This document shows, one piece after another, positions 34,406 to 43,361 of a stretch of 64,000 nt of DNA. Position 1 is the first letter of the stretch. Each line of letters starts with the position of its first letter. Where the stretch lies: assembly GCF_036016195.1 (NCBI RefSeq), contig NZ_JAYWTM010000007.1, positions 186,001 to 250,000 of the forward strand, given 5' to 3'. The translations under genes and the position numbers were made by a program. A model generated the notes under the pieces. That model did not search any database and was not told where the DNA came from. It saw only the letters and a program-made list of their open reading frames with translations. The DNA comes from Brenneria populi (GTDB lineage Bacteria; Pseudomonadota; Gammaproteobacteria; Enterobacterales; Enterobacteriaceae).

Positions 34406-36229
34406 TCAGCTCTCCAGACCTTCGGCCAAACCGGTACCGGAGATCTTTTGGATCAGTACCGTGCCGGCCCATGAAATCAGCGCGATCATCAACACCACGG
34501 CGTTGGCCGCCTGCTGGTAGTTGTAATCGATCAAACGCAGGGAATAAGTGGTGAGGACATCGGTGGCGGGAATAGCCAGAATGATGAACAGACTGACGCC
34601 TTTGATGCCCGAAATGAACGGCAGCAGAATGCCGGTAGTCAGCGGCGCGGCCTGAATAGGGATCACAATCCGGCCGATGCGGGTAAACCAGCCGGCGCCG
34701 GCGACGCGCGCGGCTTCTTCCGGCTCTTTGCCCAACTGGGTCATGGCGGCGATCCCGGAGCGGCTGGCGTACGGCATCTTTTCCGCGATCAGCGCGATCA
34801 CCAGTATCAGGGGCGTGCCGTACAGGGCCGGCACCGGGCCGCGCGCCACGGCGAACAGCGACAGGAAGGCGGCGGCGAAGGCGATGCCGGGAACCAGATA
34901 GGGCAGGAAGGTGACCTGACGCAAAAATCCCCCGATCCAGCGGAAGGAGCAGCGGATCACCGCATAGCCCACCAGCAGGCCGAGGATGCCGGAGGCGAGC
35001 GAGGCGGAGCCGACGATAACGACGGTATTCCACACCGCGCGCCAGAAGTCGGGCGTAAGCAGAATGCCGTCATGCAGAGCCACCGTATCCAGATTGTGGC
35101 CGATCCAGAAATCGAAGGTAAAGTTGTCGGCGCTAAAGCGGCCGGGCAGCTTCATGATGGTGGAGAAGAACAGGGTGAGCAGCGGGATGGCGACGCCCAG
35201 CAGCACAAACATCAACGGGATGCCGGCGGCGGCGAAACGCCAGCGGCCGAGCCGGCGGCGGCGATCCATGCCGCCTTTGCCGCTTACGGTCACAAAGCGT
35301 TTGGCTTCGCGCAGCATGCGCATATCCAACAGCAGCGTGATCATGCCCATCAGCATAATCACCGCGGCGATCACCGCGGCGACGCCGGTCTGGCGCGATC
35401 CCAGCGCGCGGTACAGGCCGGTGGAGAGCGTGTCAAAGTGTACGGGCAGGCCGAGAATATAGGGAATGGCGAACTCGCCGATGCAGTCGGCGAAAATCAG
35501 CAGCGCGGCCGAGAGCAGGGCGGGGCGAACCAGGGGCACGACGATACGCAGCGCGATGACCTTGCGCGATGCGCCGAGCACCCGCGCGCACTCCTCTAAC
35601 TGGGTGTCCAGACGTTTCAGGGCGTTGCCCACGATCAGGATAACCAGCGGCGCGTAGTGGAGCACCATAATCGCCACTATCGGAAAATAGCCGTAAGCCA
35701 GCCAGTCCGGCGTATGGAAGCCGAGCGTCGCCAGCCAGCCGGGCTGGCCGCCGACGGTGTGGTTCTTAAAGATCGTGGTCCAGGCCAGGGCAAAGGTCCA
35801 GGATGGCAGCATAAAGGGTACGATCAGCGCGGTGGCGAACCATTTCCGCCCGGCTATATCGGTACGATTGATCAGCCAGGCCAGGGTTACGCCGATAACC
35901 AGCGCCCCCAGTACGCTGCTTACCGCGACGGCGAGGGTGTTGATTAACGGCGTCCACAGCAGCAGGTCGGACATGCGCGACGCCAGGGTGCGCAGCAGAT
36001 AATAGCGGGTAAAGGCGCCTTCGGCGGCCTGTACGCGCTGGCTATCGCCGTTTTGCACCACGACGGCGTCGAGCAGAATAGACAATACCGGCGCCAGAAT
36101 AATCCAGGCGAATAGCGCTATCAGCGTCACACCGATGACGTTCGCCGGCTCATGGCGGGCGATGGCGAACAGATGTCGTAGCTTGTACCACCATGAAGGT
36201 TCTGCTGGGTTAACGGCTTCGGATGTCAC
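34406..36229 (-). CDS. ABC transporter permease, two fused membrane units (FbpB/AfuB-like)
   Basis: 607 residues with about twelve helices in two homologous halves. Each half has an EAA loop that docks the ATPase: EECARVLGASRKVIALRIVV in the first and EEAARVAGAGWFTRIGRIVI in the second. This duplicated form is typical of the FbpB/AfuB importers of ferric iron or phosphorylated sugars. It is the first gene of the five-gene minus-strand operon that ends with the LacI gene. Confidence 0.93.
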   Translation of the reverse strand: MTSEAVNPAEPSWWYKLRHLFAIARHEPANVIGVTLIALFAWIILAPVLSILLDAVVVQNGDSQRVQAAEGAFTRYYLLRTLASRMSDLLLWTPLINTLAVAVSSVLGALVIGVTLAWLINRTDIAGRKWFATALIVPFMLPSWTFALAWTTIFKNHTVGGQPGWLATLGFHTPDWLAYGYFPIVAIMVLHYAPLVILIVGNALKRLDTQLEECARVLGASRKVIALRIVVPLVRPALLSAALLIFADCIGEFAIPYILGLPVHFDTLSTGLYRALGSRQTGVAAVIAAVIMLMGMITLLLDMRMLREAKRFVTVSGKGGMDRRRRLGRWRFAAAGIPLMFVLLGVAIPLLTLFFSTIMKLPGRFSADNFTFDFWIGHNLDTVALHDGILLTPDFWRAVWNTVVIVGSASLASGILGLLVGYAVIRCSFRWIGGFLRQVTFLPYLVPGIAFAAAFLSLFAVARGPVPALYGTPLILVIALIAEKMPYASRSGIAAMTQLGKEPEEAARVAGAGWFTRIGRIVIPIQAAPLTTGILLPFISGIKGVSLFIILAIPATDVLTTYSLRLIDYNYQQAANAVVLMIALISWAGTVLIQKISGTGLAEGLES

Positions 36230-36301
36230 TGGCTTATCCCTTTTCTGGTTGTAAACAGGGAGGGACTATATCGGCGCTTTATGACGCTTCGGTGATCGTT
36301 T

Positions 36302-36315
36302 TGCACCTATGTGCA
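36302..36315. promoter_or_regulatory. Possible LacI-type operator upstream of the ABC-phosphatase operon
   Basis: TGCAC and GTGCA arms surround CTAT, 73 bases upstream of the permease start in the 195-base divergent region. The arms are short and the centre is not CG, so this is only a candidate for the operon's LacI repressor. Confidence 0.3.
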
Positions 36316-36424
36316 TTATTTTTTTATGACCGTCGGCGGGCGGCGAAGCTAACGTAGCGGCTACTTGACGTATGATAGGCGCACGGCCGGGCGGCGCGTG
36401 CTTGCCGGCTACGGAGGAAACGAT

Positions 36425-37243
36425 ATGGCGAATACGAATAGCGAGTTCAGAAAGTTACATCAGGCGCCCGGCGCATTCATCATTCCCAACCCGTGGGATG
36501 CCGGTACGGCCAGGATTCTGGCGGCGCTGGGCTTTAAAGCGCTGGCGACCACCAGCGCCGGCATGTCTTTTACCATGGGGGTGAGGGAGGGCTGCGTTAA
36601 TCGGGAAAGCGCATTGGCGCACTGCCGCGCGCTGGTCGAGGCGACGCCGCTGCCGGTGTCGGCCGATCTGGAGAACGGTTTCGGCGACAGCCCGGAGTGC
36701 GTGGCGGATACTATCCGCGCCGCGGCCGCCGTCGGCCTGGCCGGCGGTTCGATCGAGGATTACACCGGCCGTGCCGAACGGCCGATTTATGATTTCCACC
36801 TGGCGGTTGAGCGCATTCAGGCGGCGGCGGAGGCGCGCGATCGGCTGGCGCGGGATTTTGTGCTGACCGCCCGCTGCGAGAACTACCTGTGGGGCAAACC
36901 GCATCTCGACGATACCATCGCACGGCTGCAGGCCTTTGAAAAAGCGGGCGCGGATGTGCTTTATGCGCCCGGCCTGCGGGATCTGGACGCTATTCGCGCC
37001 GTATGCGGCGCCCTGTCGAAACCGGTTAATGTTATCGCCGGCATTCCGGGCGCCGCCTTCAACATGGCGCAATTGGCGCAGGCGGGGGTGAAACGCATCA
37101 GCGTCGGCTCATCGTTATCCCGGCTGGCGTTGGGCGCGTTTATCCGCGCCGCCGAGGCGATGGGAGAGACGGGCGACTTTACCGCCCTGGAAGGCGCGCT
37201 GGGCTTTAGCGATATTGAGCGCTATTTCCCGCCGCGCGGGTGA
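36425..37243 (+). CDS. Isocitrate lyase/PEP mutase superfamily protein
   Basis: 272 residues from ATG 36425, preceded by GGAGGA. FIIPNPWDAGTARILAALGF and the DLENGFGDSPECVADTI segment (catalytic Asp/Glu and Mg-binding region) identify the ICL/PEPM family, with IPGAAFNMAQLAQAGVKRIS at the C-terminal barrel strands. Members cleave or form C-C or C-P bonds, for example 2-methylisocitrate or oxaloacetate type substrates. It lacks the KKCGH lyase motif of true isocitrate lyase, so the substrate is open. The 3' end overlaps the convergent quinone reductase gene by 22 bases. Confidence 0.87.
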   Translation: MANTNSEFRKLHQAPGAFIIPNPWDAGTARILAALGFKALATTSAGMSFTMGVREGCVNRESALAHCRALVEATPLPVSADLENGFGDSPECVADTIRAAAAVGLAGGSIEDYTGRAERPIYDFHLAVERIQAAAEARDRLARDFVLTARCENYLWGKPHLDDTIARLQAFEKAGADVLYAPGLRDLDAIRAVCGALSKPVNVIAGIPGAAFNMAQLAQAGVKRISVGSSLSRLALGAFIRAAEAMGETGDFTALEGALGFSDIERYFPPRG

Positions 37244-38040
37244 GCGATGGCGACGCCGGCCGATTCGGCAAGATGGATTCGCAGGCCGCTCTCTCCTGGC
37301 GCTATCTCCTCTTTGAGCGTCAGCTCCGGGATGGTATACGCCCCGGCGTTTTGCGGCCGGAATGGCAGCGGCGGGGCGCTCCACAGGCTATCGAGCCGCC
37401 GCCCGAGCTCAGCGCTCACCTGCGCAAAGCGCTCCTTGTCCATGCGGCCGGTGCGGTAAACCACAAGCGGCGGCAGCACATCGAAACCGGGGTAGAACAG
37501 CGTGCCGTGCTGGATCGGGAACAGCAGATCGTCGATCGGTCCGTTAACCCCGCGCGGGCCGTAGTGGCTTTCCCAGCCGCCGACGGTCACCAGCAGCATC
37601 GCCCGTTTTCCCTTCATCGAACCTTCGCCGTAGCGATCGCCCCAGTGGCTGTCGGAGTGTTCGCCCACGCCATAGGCAAACCCGTTGGCGTAAACGCGGT
37701 CCACCCAGCCTTTGAGGATCGCCGGCATCGAAAACCACCACAGCGGGAACTGTAGGATCAGCGCATCCGCCTGGCGCAGTTTCTCCTGCTCGGCGCTGAT
37801 ATCCGGGCTTTGCGTCCCCAGCTTATAGGCGCGTTGAGAATCGAGCGCCGGATCAACCGGGTCGCCGGCCGGTTTCGCCGTGTCGTCGTCGCCGTCGAGC
37901 ACCGCTTTCCAGCCCATGGCGTAGAGATCCGATACCTGCACCTGGTGCCCGGCGGCGACAAGGCGGCGAACGGCGAACTCGTTAAGCGAACCGTTCAGCG
38001 ATGTCGGTTCGGGATGGGCGTAAACAATTAATACTTTCAT
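37222..38040 (-). CDS. NAD(P)H-dependent flavodoxin-fold oxidoreductase (NQO1/KefF/MdaB-like)
   Basis: 272 residues. KVLIVYAHPEPTSLNGSLNE is the FMN/FAD-binding first strand and loop. LILQFPLWWFSMPAILKGWVDRV (region around 93-115) is the characteristic quinone-reductase motif. These enzymes reduce quinones or azo compounds by two electrons in the cytoplasm. It is divergent from a LysR gene 311 bases away, which probably regulates it. Confidence 0.92.
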   Translation of the reverse strand: MKVLIVYAHPEPTSLNGSLNEFAVRRLVAAGHQVQVSDLYAMGWKAVLDGDDDTAKPAGDPVDPALDSQRAYKLGTQSPDISAEQEKLRQADALILQFPLWWFSMPAILKGWVDRVYANGFAYGVGEHSDSHWGDRYGEGSMKGKRAMLLVTVGGWESHYGPRGVNGPIDDLLFPIQHGTLFYPGFDVLPPLVVYRTGRMDKERFAQVSAELGRRLDSLWSAPPLPFRPQNAGAYTIPELTLKEEIAPGESGLRIHLAESAGVAIAHPRGGK

Positions 38041-38351
38041 CAGTAGACTCCGTTAAGTGACCTCTCTCTTAGTCACATTTTTATGCAGGCGCAGAGAGGG
38101 TTTCGTGCGCCGCAATGCCGCCGTTTTCATGCGGCCTTGCAGCACGCGCCCGACGTGGCGCAAGCTTTCGCCGCATCCATGCGGCTCATCCTAAGCCTGC
38201 TATCTCCTCAGCATAATTTTTTACGCCGGGTAACGACAAACCCCATCATGAATCCCTGTACTTGTGTATCAGAGACAGGTTAAGTGATAGGGGCAGAGTA
38301 GAGGGCGCTGGGGTATAGTTGAAATGAATTAGGGCAATAACAGGTATTGCG
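38041..38351. other. Divergent intergenic region between quinone reductase and LysR genes
   Basis: 311 bases with no supported gene. It includes a GTGAC/GTCAC inverted pair near 38055-38075 and a CCTGT/ACAGG inverted pair near 38255-38280, both possible regulator contacts. Nothing else stands out. Confidence 0.4.
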
Positions 38352-39245
38352 ATGAGTAATTTCTCTACCCTGGATCTTAATCTGCTGTTGACGCTGGACG
38401 CGCTGCTGGCCGAACACAATGTCACCCGCGCGGCGCGGCGTTTAAACCTCTCCCAGCCTTCGGTTAGCGTGCAGTTGGCGAAGCTGCGCGAATTCTTTGA
38501 CGATCCGCTGCTGTTGCCGGGGCCGCGCGGCATGCGGCCAACCGCCCGGGCGGAAGAGCTGCGCGCGCCGCTGCGTCAGGCGCTAGCCTCCCTTGAACAC
38601 GCCATCGCGCCGTCGCGTCCCTTCGAACCGGCGGCGTCCCGCCAAACGTGGCGCGTCGCCGCGTCGGACTACAGTGAATTGACCATTTTGCTGCCGGCGC
38701 TGGCCGGTCTGCGCGCGGCCGCGCCCCATAGCCGGCTGGCCATTTTCGGCAGGGAGCCGGCGCGCATCGCCGAACTTGCGCAACAGGGGGTCATTGATTT
38801 GGCCTTTCACACCCTCGACGGGGCGCCCGAGGGGCTGCGCCACCGGCTGTTGTTTTCCGAGCGCTACGTGCTGGCCGGCCGTTGCGGCCACCCGCAGTTG
38901 CAAACGCGGCCGACGGTCGAACAATTCAGCGCGCTGGCGCATGTTATCGTCTCGCCGGACGGCGGCGGTTTTCAGGGGATTACCGATAGCATCCTGGCGG
39001 CGGCGGGGCTGACGCGCCACGTGGCGCTTTCGGTGCCGCACTTCCTGTTTGTGATATCGGTACTGGAGAGGACCGATCTGGTGGCGATGCTGCCCGAGCG
39101 TCTGGCGCGCAATCAGCCCGGGCTACAGGTGACCGAGCCGCCGGTCGCGGTGCCCGGTTTTGAAATGGCGATGCTGTGGCATGAGCGGGTTCACCGCGAT
39201 CCGGCTCACCGCTGGCTGCGGGAGTTTATTACCGCCGCGGTGTGA
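38352..39245 (+). CDS. LysR-family transcriptional regulator (NodD/PnbR-like branch)
   Basis: 297 residues. The N-terminus TLDLNLLLTLDALLAEHNVT and the HTH AARRLNLSQPSVSVQLAKLR are typical of the NodD-like branch. The effector domain includes ASDYSELTILLPALAGL. It is divergent from the NAD(P)H oxidoreductase, its most probable target. Confidence 0.92.
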   Translation: MSNFSTLDLNLLLTLDALLAEHNVTRAARRLNLSQPSVSVQLAKLREFFDDPLLLPGPRGMRPTARAEELRAPLRQALASLEHAIAPSRPFEPAASRQTWRVAASDYSELTILLPALAGLRAAAPHSRLAIFGREPARIAELAQQGVIDLAFHTLDGAPEGLRHRLLFSERYVLAGRCGHPQLQTRPTVEQFSALAHVIVSPDGGGFQGITDSILAAAGLTRHVALSVPHFLFVISVLERTDLVAMLPERLARNQPGLQVTEPPVAVPGFEMAMLWHERVHRDPAHRWLREFITAAV

Positions 39246-39357
39246 GCGGCGCAAACCGATTGGCGCCGCCCGCGCGGCGGCAACCGGCCTCTTTGCGCTC
39301 CAGTCCGGGCGAAATGGGCACAGGCCGCGGCCGAGCGCCCCGAACGGCGGGCCGCGC

Positions 39358-40104
39358 TTACTCAATCCGATAATGGAACGTATTTTTCACCTGCGGCACG
39401 TCCACCGGCTGGCCGTTGATAATGCGCGGCTGGTAGCGGAAAGTTTTGGCGGCGTTGACGGACGGGCGTACGAACAGCGGATTACAGTCGCTTTGCGCCT
39501 GCGGATCTTCCACCTCGCCCCGGCGGTTTACCCGGTAAACCACGGTGCAATCGCCCTCAATTTTGCGGCTTAACGCCTTATCCGGATAGTCCGGCGCCTG
39601 CTTGCTGATGGGCTGATACTGGCGTCCGGCCATATCCTCCGTTTGGCGCGCGCTTTCCGCCGCCCGCGCGGCGGCCTGGCTTTGCAGCGCCGCCTGACGG
39701 CGTTGTTCGTCTTCGGCCTGCCGCTGCGCCAGCGCCTGCTGTTGCCGACGCTGCTCCTCCCGCTGCCGGCGCCGGGTTTGTTGCGCGTCGCGCTCCTGCC
39801 GTTGACGCGCCAACTGCGTTCTGTCCGGCTTGGGAGGCGTCGCGATCGGCGGTTCGGCCGCCGTGGGCGGCGGCGTCTGGATCGGGGCCGGCTCCGGCGC
39901 GGGTTCCGGCTGCGGCGCGGCGGCCGGCGTTTCCACCGGCGCGGCGGGCAGGGCGATCAGCGTGGTGGTGAGATGGCGGACAACCGGCGCCGGAGGCGTT
40001 TCCATCTGCCAGTGCTGCAGTAGAAACGCCCCCAGCAGCAGGTGGGCCGTTAGCGCAATCGTCGCGGCGGCGATACGCCGGGGCCAGAGAGTTTGTCGCT
40101 TCAT
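39358..40104 (-). CDS. TonB-like energy transducer
   Basis: 248 residues from ATG 40104 (AGGA upstream). One N-terminal membrane anchor (AAATIALTAHLLLGAFLL), a proline/alanine/glutamine-rich spacer with a long charged coiled-coil-like stretch (about residues 90-160), and a C-terminal TonB domain (QAPDYPDKALSRKIEGDCTV, then FRYQPRIINGQP). It transmits proton-motive force from ExbB-ExbD to outer-membrane receptors. It is the last gene of the phytase operon, so it probably serves the receptor encoded by the first gene. Confidence 0.9.
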   Translation of the reverse strand: MKRQTLWPRRIAAATIALTAHLLLGAFLLQHWQMETPPAPVVRHLTTTLIALPAAPVETPAAAPQPEPAPEPAPIQTPPPTAAEPPIATPPKPDRTQLARQRQERDAQQTRRRQREEQRRQQQALAQRQAEDEQRRQAALQSQAAARAAESARQTEDMAGRQYQPISKQAPDYPDKALSRKIEGDCTVVYRVNRRGEVEDPQAQSDCNPLFVRPSVNAAKTFRYQPRIINGQPVDVPQVKNTFHYRIE

Positions 40105-40157
40105 CGCATCCTCGGCCGTTATCTGATTATCGGCAGGGTAGCAGGCGCTCATTGCAC

Positions 40158-40607
40158 TCATTGCGGCGCCTCGGTGATCAGGCCGATATTTTCGACGCCG
40201 CTTTTTTGCAGCGCGGCCATGCAGGCGACCACGCTGCCGTAGTTGGCGGCCTGGTCGGCGCGGACATAGACCTGGGTATCGCCTTTGGCGGCGATGACGG
40301 CCGCGACCCTGGCGCTCATCTCCTCCAGCGTGACCGCCAGCGCCGAGTCGTCACGCTGCTCGGGCCGCACGTCGCCGGCCAGATTCCAGTAATAGGTGGC
40401 GTCAGCTTTGACCGACAGCGTAAGAATTTGCCTCTCGCTGTCGGCGGGGAGGGTTTCGCTGGCGACCTTGGGGAGTTCCAGCTTGACGCCCTGCAACAGC
40501 ATCGGCGCGGTAACCATAAAAATCACCAGCAGCACCAGCATGACGTCGATATAGGGAACGACGTTCATTTCGGCCTTCGGGCTATGGCGTAACGGTGGTC
40601 TGCGCAT
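40158..40607 (-). CDS. ExbD/TolR-family biopolymer transport protein
   Basis: 149 residues. A single membrane helix with the conserved proton-path aspartate occurs in VVPYIDVMLVLLVIFMVTAP. The periplasmic domain follows. It lies 12 bases downstream of ExbB and 53 bases upstream of the TonB start. It forms the proton-driven stator complex with ExbB and the TonB-like protein. Confidence 0.94.
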   Translation of the reverse strand: MRRPPLRHSPKAEMNVVPYIDVMLVLLVIFMVTAPMLLQGVKLELPKVASETLPADSERQILTLSVKADATYYWNLAGDVRPEQRDDSALAVTLEEMSARVAAVIAAKGDTQVYVRADQAANYGSVVACMAALQKSGVENIGLITEAPQ

Positions 40608-40619
40608 AAACGACTCCTG

Positions 40620-41354
40620 TCAGGCGGTTTGGGAACGGGAAGCGGTCTGATGGGCCGCGGTGTGCAGCTGGCGGTGCAAATAGCCCTGCAGCTCATTGGC
40701 GAAACTGTAATAGCGGTTCACCAGCGTCTGCGTGCGGGCGGTAAAGCGGTTATAGAAAATCACCGCCGGGATGGCGGCGAACAGCCCGATGGCGGTGGCG
40801 ATCAGCGCTTCCGCGATGCCCGGCGCCACCGTGTTCAGCGTCGCCTGCTGGACGTGCGCCAGGCCGATAAAAGCGTTCATAATGCCCCACACCGTGCCGA
40901 ACAGGCCGATATAGGGGCTGACCGAGCCGATGGTGGCCAGCATTGTCAGGCCGTTGGTCAGGCGCTCCTCCTGCTCGGCGATGGCGACGTGCAGGCTGTG
41001 TTCCACGCCGGAGGTCACGGCGTCGGGCGAGACGCCCTGCACCTGGCTTAATTGCTGGTATTCATGCCAGGCGGCGGAAAAAATGTGTCCGGCGCCGGCA
41101 TCGCGGGCGATATTGCCCTGAATGGCGCGCTGCAGCGACGGCAGATCGCCGTCCTGACGAAAACGGCGGCGGAAGGCGATGATATCTTTCTCGCTGCCGC
41201 GCAGCACGCGGCCGTGCGCCACAATCAGATACCAGGAGGTCAGCGATCCCAGCAGCAGGATCGCCATGACGCACTGCACCAGCAGGCTGGCGTTGCCGAT
41301 CAGGCCGCCGAGCGTCATGGCGTGATCGGAAATTACGCTATTATCGGGGGTCAT
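40620..41354 (-). CDS. ExbB/TolQ-family proton channel protein
   Basis: 244 residues with three membrane helices in the ExbB/TolQ pattern. The conserved cytoplasmic loop and helix 2 read LATIGSVSPYIGLFGTVWGI, followed by VAPGIAEALIATAIGLFAAI. It forms the pentameric channel with ExbD that energises TonB. It lies 54 bases after the phytase gene. Confidence 0.94.
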   Translation of the reverse strand: MTPDNSVISDHAMTLGGLIGNASLLVQCVMAILLLGSLTSWYLIVAHGRVLRGSEKDIIAFRRRFRQDGDLPSLQRAIQGNIARDAGAGHIFSAAWHEYQQLSQVQGVSPDAVTSGVEHSLHVAIAEQEERLTNGLTMLATIGSVSPYIGLFGTVWGIMNAFIGLAHVQQATLNTVAPGIAEALIATAIGLFAAIPAVIFYNRFTARTQTLVNRYYSFANELQGYLHRQLHTAAHQTASRSQTA

Positions 41355-41408
41355 GCTCTATTCCTTACGGTTGTCCGCCGGCGCGACGGCCGGCGAATGA
41401 GTTAGTCA

Positions 41409-43349
41409 TTAGTCATCCAGTCGCAGCGCTTGGGCGATCGCCGACCAGGGAAGATATTTGTAATTTTGCGCCTGCTCCGGCAGGCGGTTGCGGCCGTCCT
41501 GAACCACCAGCATGCCTTGCCGCCACGGGCCGCCCAGATCGGCGGCGGTGACGTCCAGACCGTCGGTTTCGGACGCGCCGTCAATGCCCGCATCGGCGTT
41601 CAGACCGATGCGGAAGGCGCCGCGCAGGGTATAGGGGGGCTGGGCGTCGAGCACCAGATAGCTGTTGTTTCCCTGGCTGGAGACCACCAGATAGCCGTGC
41701 CGGCTGCCCTGGTACAGCGCCATGCCTTCGATATCCGCCTGCAGCGCGCCGCCGGCGGCGATAACCTGCTGTAGCCGCGCGGGCTGCGAGGGGCGGGCGT
41801 CCAACGCATGGACGGCGACATCCTCTTCGCCCACGAACAACCGCTGCCGGCGGTCATCCGCTACGCAGCCTTCCGGCTGGCTGGCGATGCTGAATTCGCG
41901 CACCATGTCGCCGCGCACGCCGCCGCGCTCGCCCCACAGCCGGTACTGAAGGAAGCGGCCGCTCTTGTCGTTGGCGATGGCGTAGATGGCGCCCTGCGCA
42001 TCCTTAAACATGCACAGGCCGTAGATCTCGGACAGCGGGGTGGCGATCTCGCCCAGCACGGCCACCTCTCCGCTGTGCGGCGCGATGGAGAACAGCTGCA
42101 GCGAGTTATTGTCGCGGTTGCTGGCGACCGCCAGATCGATGGTTTTGCCGTCGAGTTGCAACCCGGTGCGCAGATCGACATTGTTCAGGCGTCCGACCGG
42201 CAGCTCCTGCAGCTTACGGCCCTGCAGGTCGTATACCAGCAGCCCGCGCTGCTTATCGGTGGCCAGAACGCGGCTGGCCGCGCCGTCGGCCGGGTTAACC
42301 CAAATGGCCGGATCGTCGGCGGCGTCGCCTAGGCTGGCTACCGGATCGGTTTCCACCAGGGCGGGCAACACCGGTATTGCCGGCAGCGGCGCGCTATCCG
42401 GCGGCGTCCAGTCGAGGCGGCCGCGATGCAGCCCCTGCTTATCGGCGACGGCGATCTCCGTCCCCCGCGCCGCCGGGCGCGCCGTCAGCGTCTGCGGTTT
42501 TTTCAATCCCGGCAGCGGCAGCGCTGGCTCGGCGAGCCAGCGCCCTTCCTCGTAGCGGTAGCGGTGCAGCCGTCGGTTTTTGGCATCCAGCGCCAGCACC
42601 GCGTCGGGGAGCGCCGCCATCCCCGCTACTTCGCCCTCGATGGCGCCGAACGGCTGGCGCAGGTCGACCGGCCGGCGGCGTAACGGCGCCTCGCTCTCGG
42701 CGTCATAGGCCCAGAGACCGACCGAGCCTTCATTGACGTACAGCAGCGCCCGCCGGTCATCGGCCTGACAATATTCGCTTTCCGGCGGCATGCTCAGATC
42801 GCGCACCTTGCGCGGCGTGTCCAGCAGCCGGACGCCCCGGGCGACCAGCCATTGCTCCGCCACGCCTCTGTCGCCGATCAGAAAGACGAAACCGTTGCCC
42901 GCTTCATCGCGGAACAGGCAGCTGCCTTCAACGCTGAAAGCGGGGGCCGGCAGATAACGCACCTCCTCCCAGCGGCGTTTGGCGCCGTCCAGCCGCGCCA
43001 GCATCGGCTGCCGGCGCGTCTTGTCCAGCGCCGCCGCCAGCATGCCGTCGGCGTCGGTGCGTACGTCGAGGGATTGGTAGCTGCCGGGCATTTCGGCCAG
43101 CGTCGCGCCCTGGCTATCCTGCAGGCGCAATCCCTGCTTATCGCTGAGCAGCAGCCGATCCGCGCCCGGCCAGAAGCGGTCGTCGGCCAGCAGTTTGAGT
43201 TCGTCGTTATTGGCGCTGCCTGCGACCTGAGTCAGCAGCGGCGCTTCCGGTCCGGGCGTTGCGGCCCGGCAGACGCCGCCGGCGTTCAGCGCGCCGCCGA
43301 TCGCCAGTAGCGCCAGCGCCGCCGGCCGGAGTGGAAATCTGAAAAACAT
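41409..43349 (-). CDS. Two-domain beta-propeller phytase (BPP)
   Basis: 646 residues with a signal peptide (helix PAALALLAIGGALNAGGV). The C-terminal propeller (residues about 325-640) carries BPP signatures in order: DAADDPAIWVNP, NNVDLR, AVASNRDNNSLQLF, IYGLCMF, PEGCVADD with LFVGEED, DIEGMALY, VVSSQGNNSYLVLD, ETDGLDV. These hold the calcium-binding acidic residues. The N-terminal domain (about 35-310) is propeller-like but lacks the motifs, as in known dual-domain phytases. The enzyme removes phosphates from inositol hexakisphosphate in the periplasm. It lies 12 bases after the TonB-dependent receptor gene. Confidence 0.92.
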   Translation of the reverse strand: MFFRFPLRPAALALLAIGGALNAGGVCRAATPGPEAPLLTQVAGSANNDELKLLADDRFWPGADRLLLSDKQGLRLQDSQGATLAEMPGSYQSLDVRTDADGMLAAALDKTRRQPMLARLDGAKRRWEEVRYLPAPAFSVEGSCLFRDEAGNGFVFLIGDRGVAEQWLVARGVRLLDTPRKVRDLSMPPESEYCQADDRRALLYVNEGSVGLWAYDAESEAPLRRRPVDLRQPFGAIEGEVAGMAALPDAVLALDAKNRRLHRYRYEEGRWLAEPALPLPGLKKPQTLTARPAARGTEIAVADKQGLHRGRLDWTPPDSAPLPAIPVLPALVETDPVASLGDAADDPAIWVNPADGAASRVLATDKQRGLLVYDLQGRKLQELPVGRLNNVDLRTGLQLDGKTIDLAVASNRDNNSLQLFSIAPHSGEVAVLGEIATPLSEIYGLCMFKDAQGAIYAIANDKSGRFLQYRLWGERGGVRGDMVREFSIASQPEGCVADDRRQRLFVGEEDVAVHALDARPSQPARLQQVIAAGGALQADIEGMALYQGSRHGYLVVSSQGNNSYLVLDAQPPYTLRGAFRIGLNADAGIDGASETDGLDVTAADLGGPWRQGMLVVQDGRNRLPEQAQNYKYLPWSAIAQALRLDD

Positions 43350-43361
43350 GCGCGAATCCCT

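Noticed and set aside
36230..36424. Search for a Pho box upstream of the ABC-phosphatase operon
   Set aside because: CGGTCAT with an A-rich spacer is present, but the second repeat matches only 3 of 7 bases, so PhoB control of this operon is not supported by the sequence.
39246..39357. GC-rich hairpin (GCCGCC/GGCGGC) between convergent LysR and TonB genes as a terminator
   Set aside because: No T-run on either strand next to the stem, so a Rho-independent terminator cannot be claimed.
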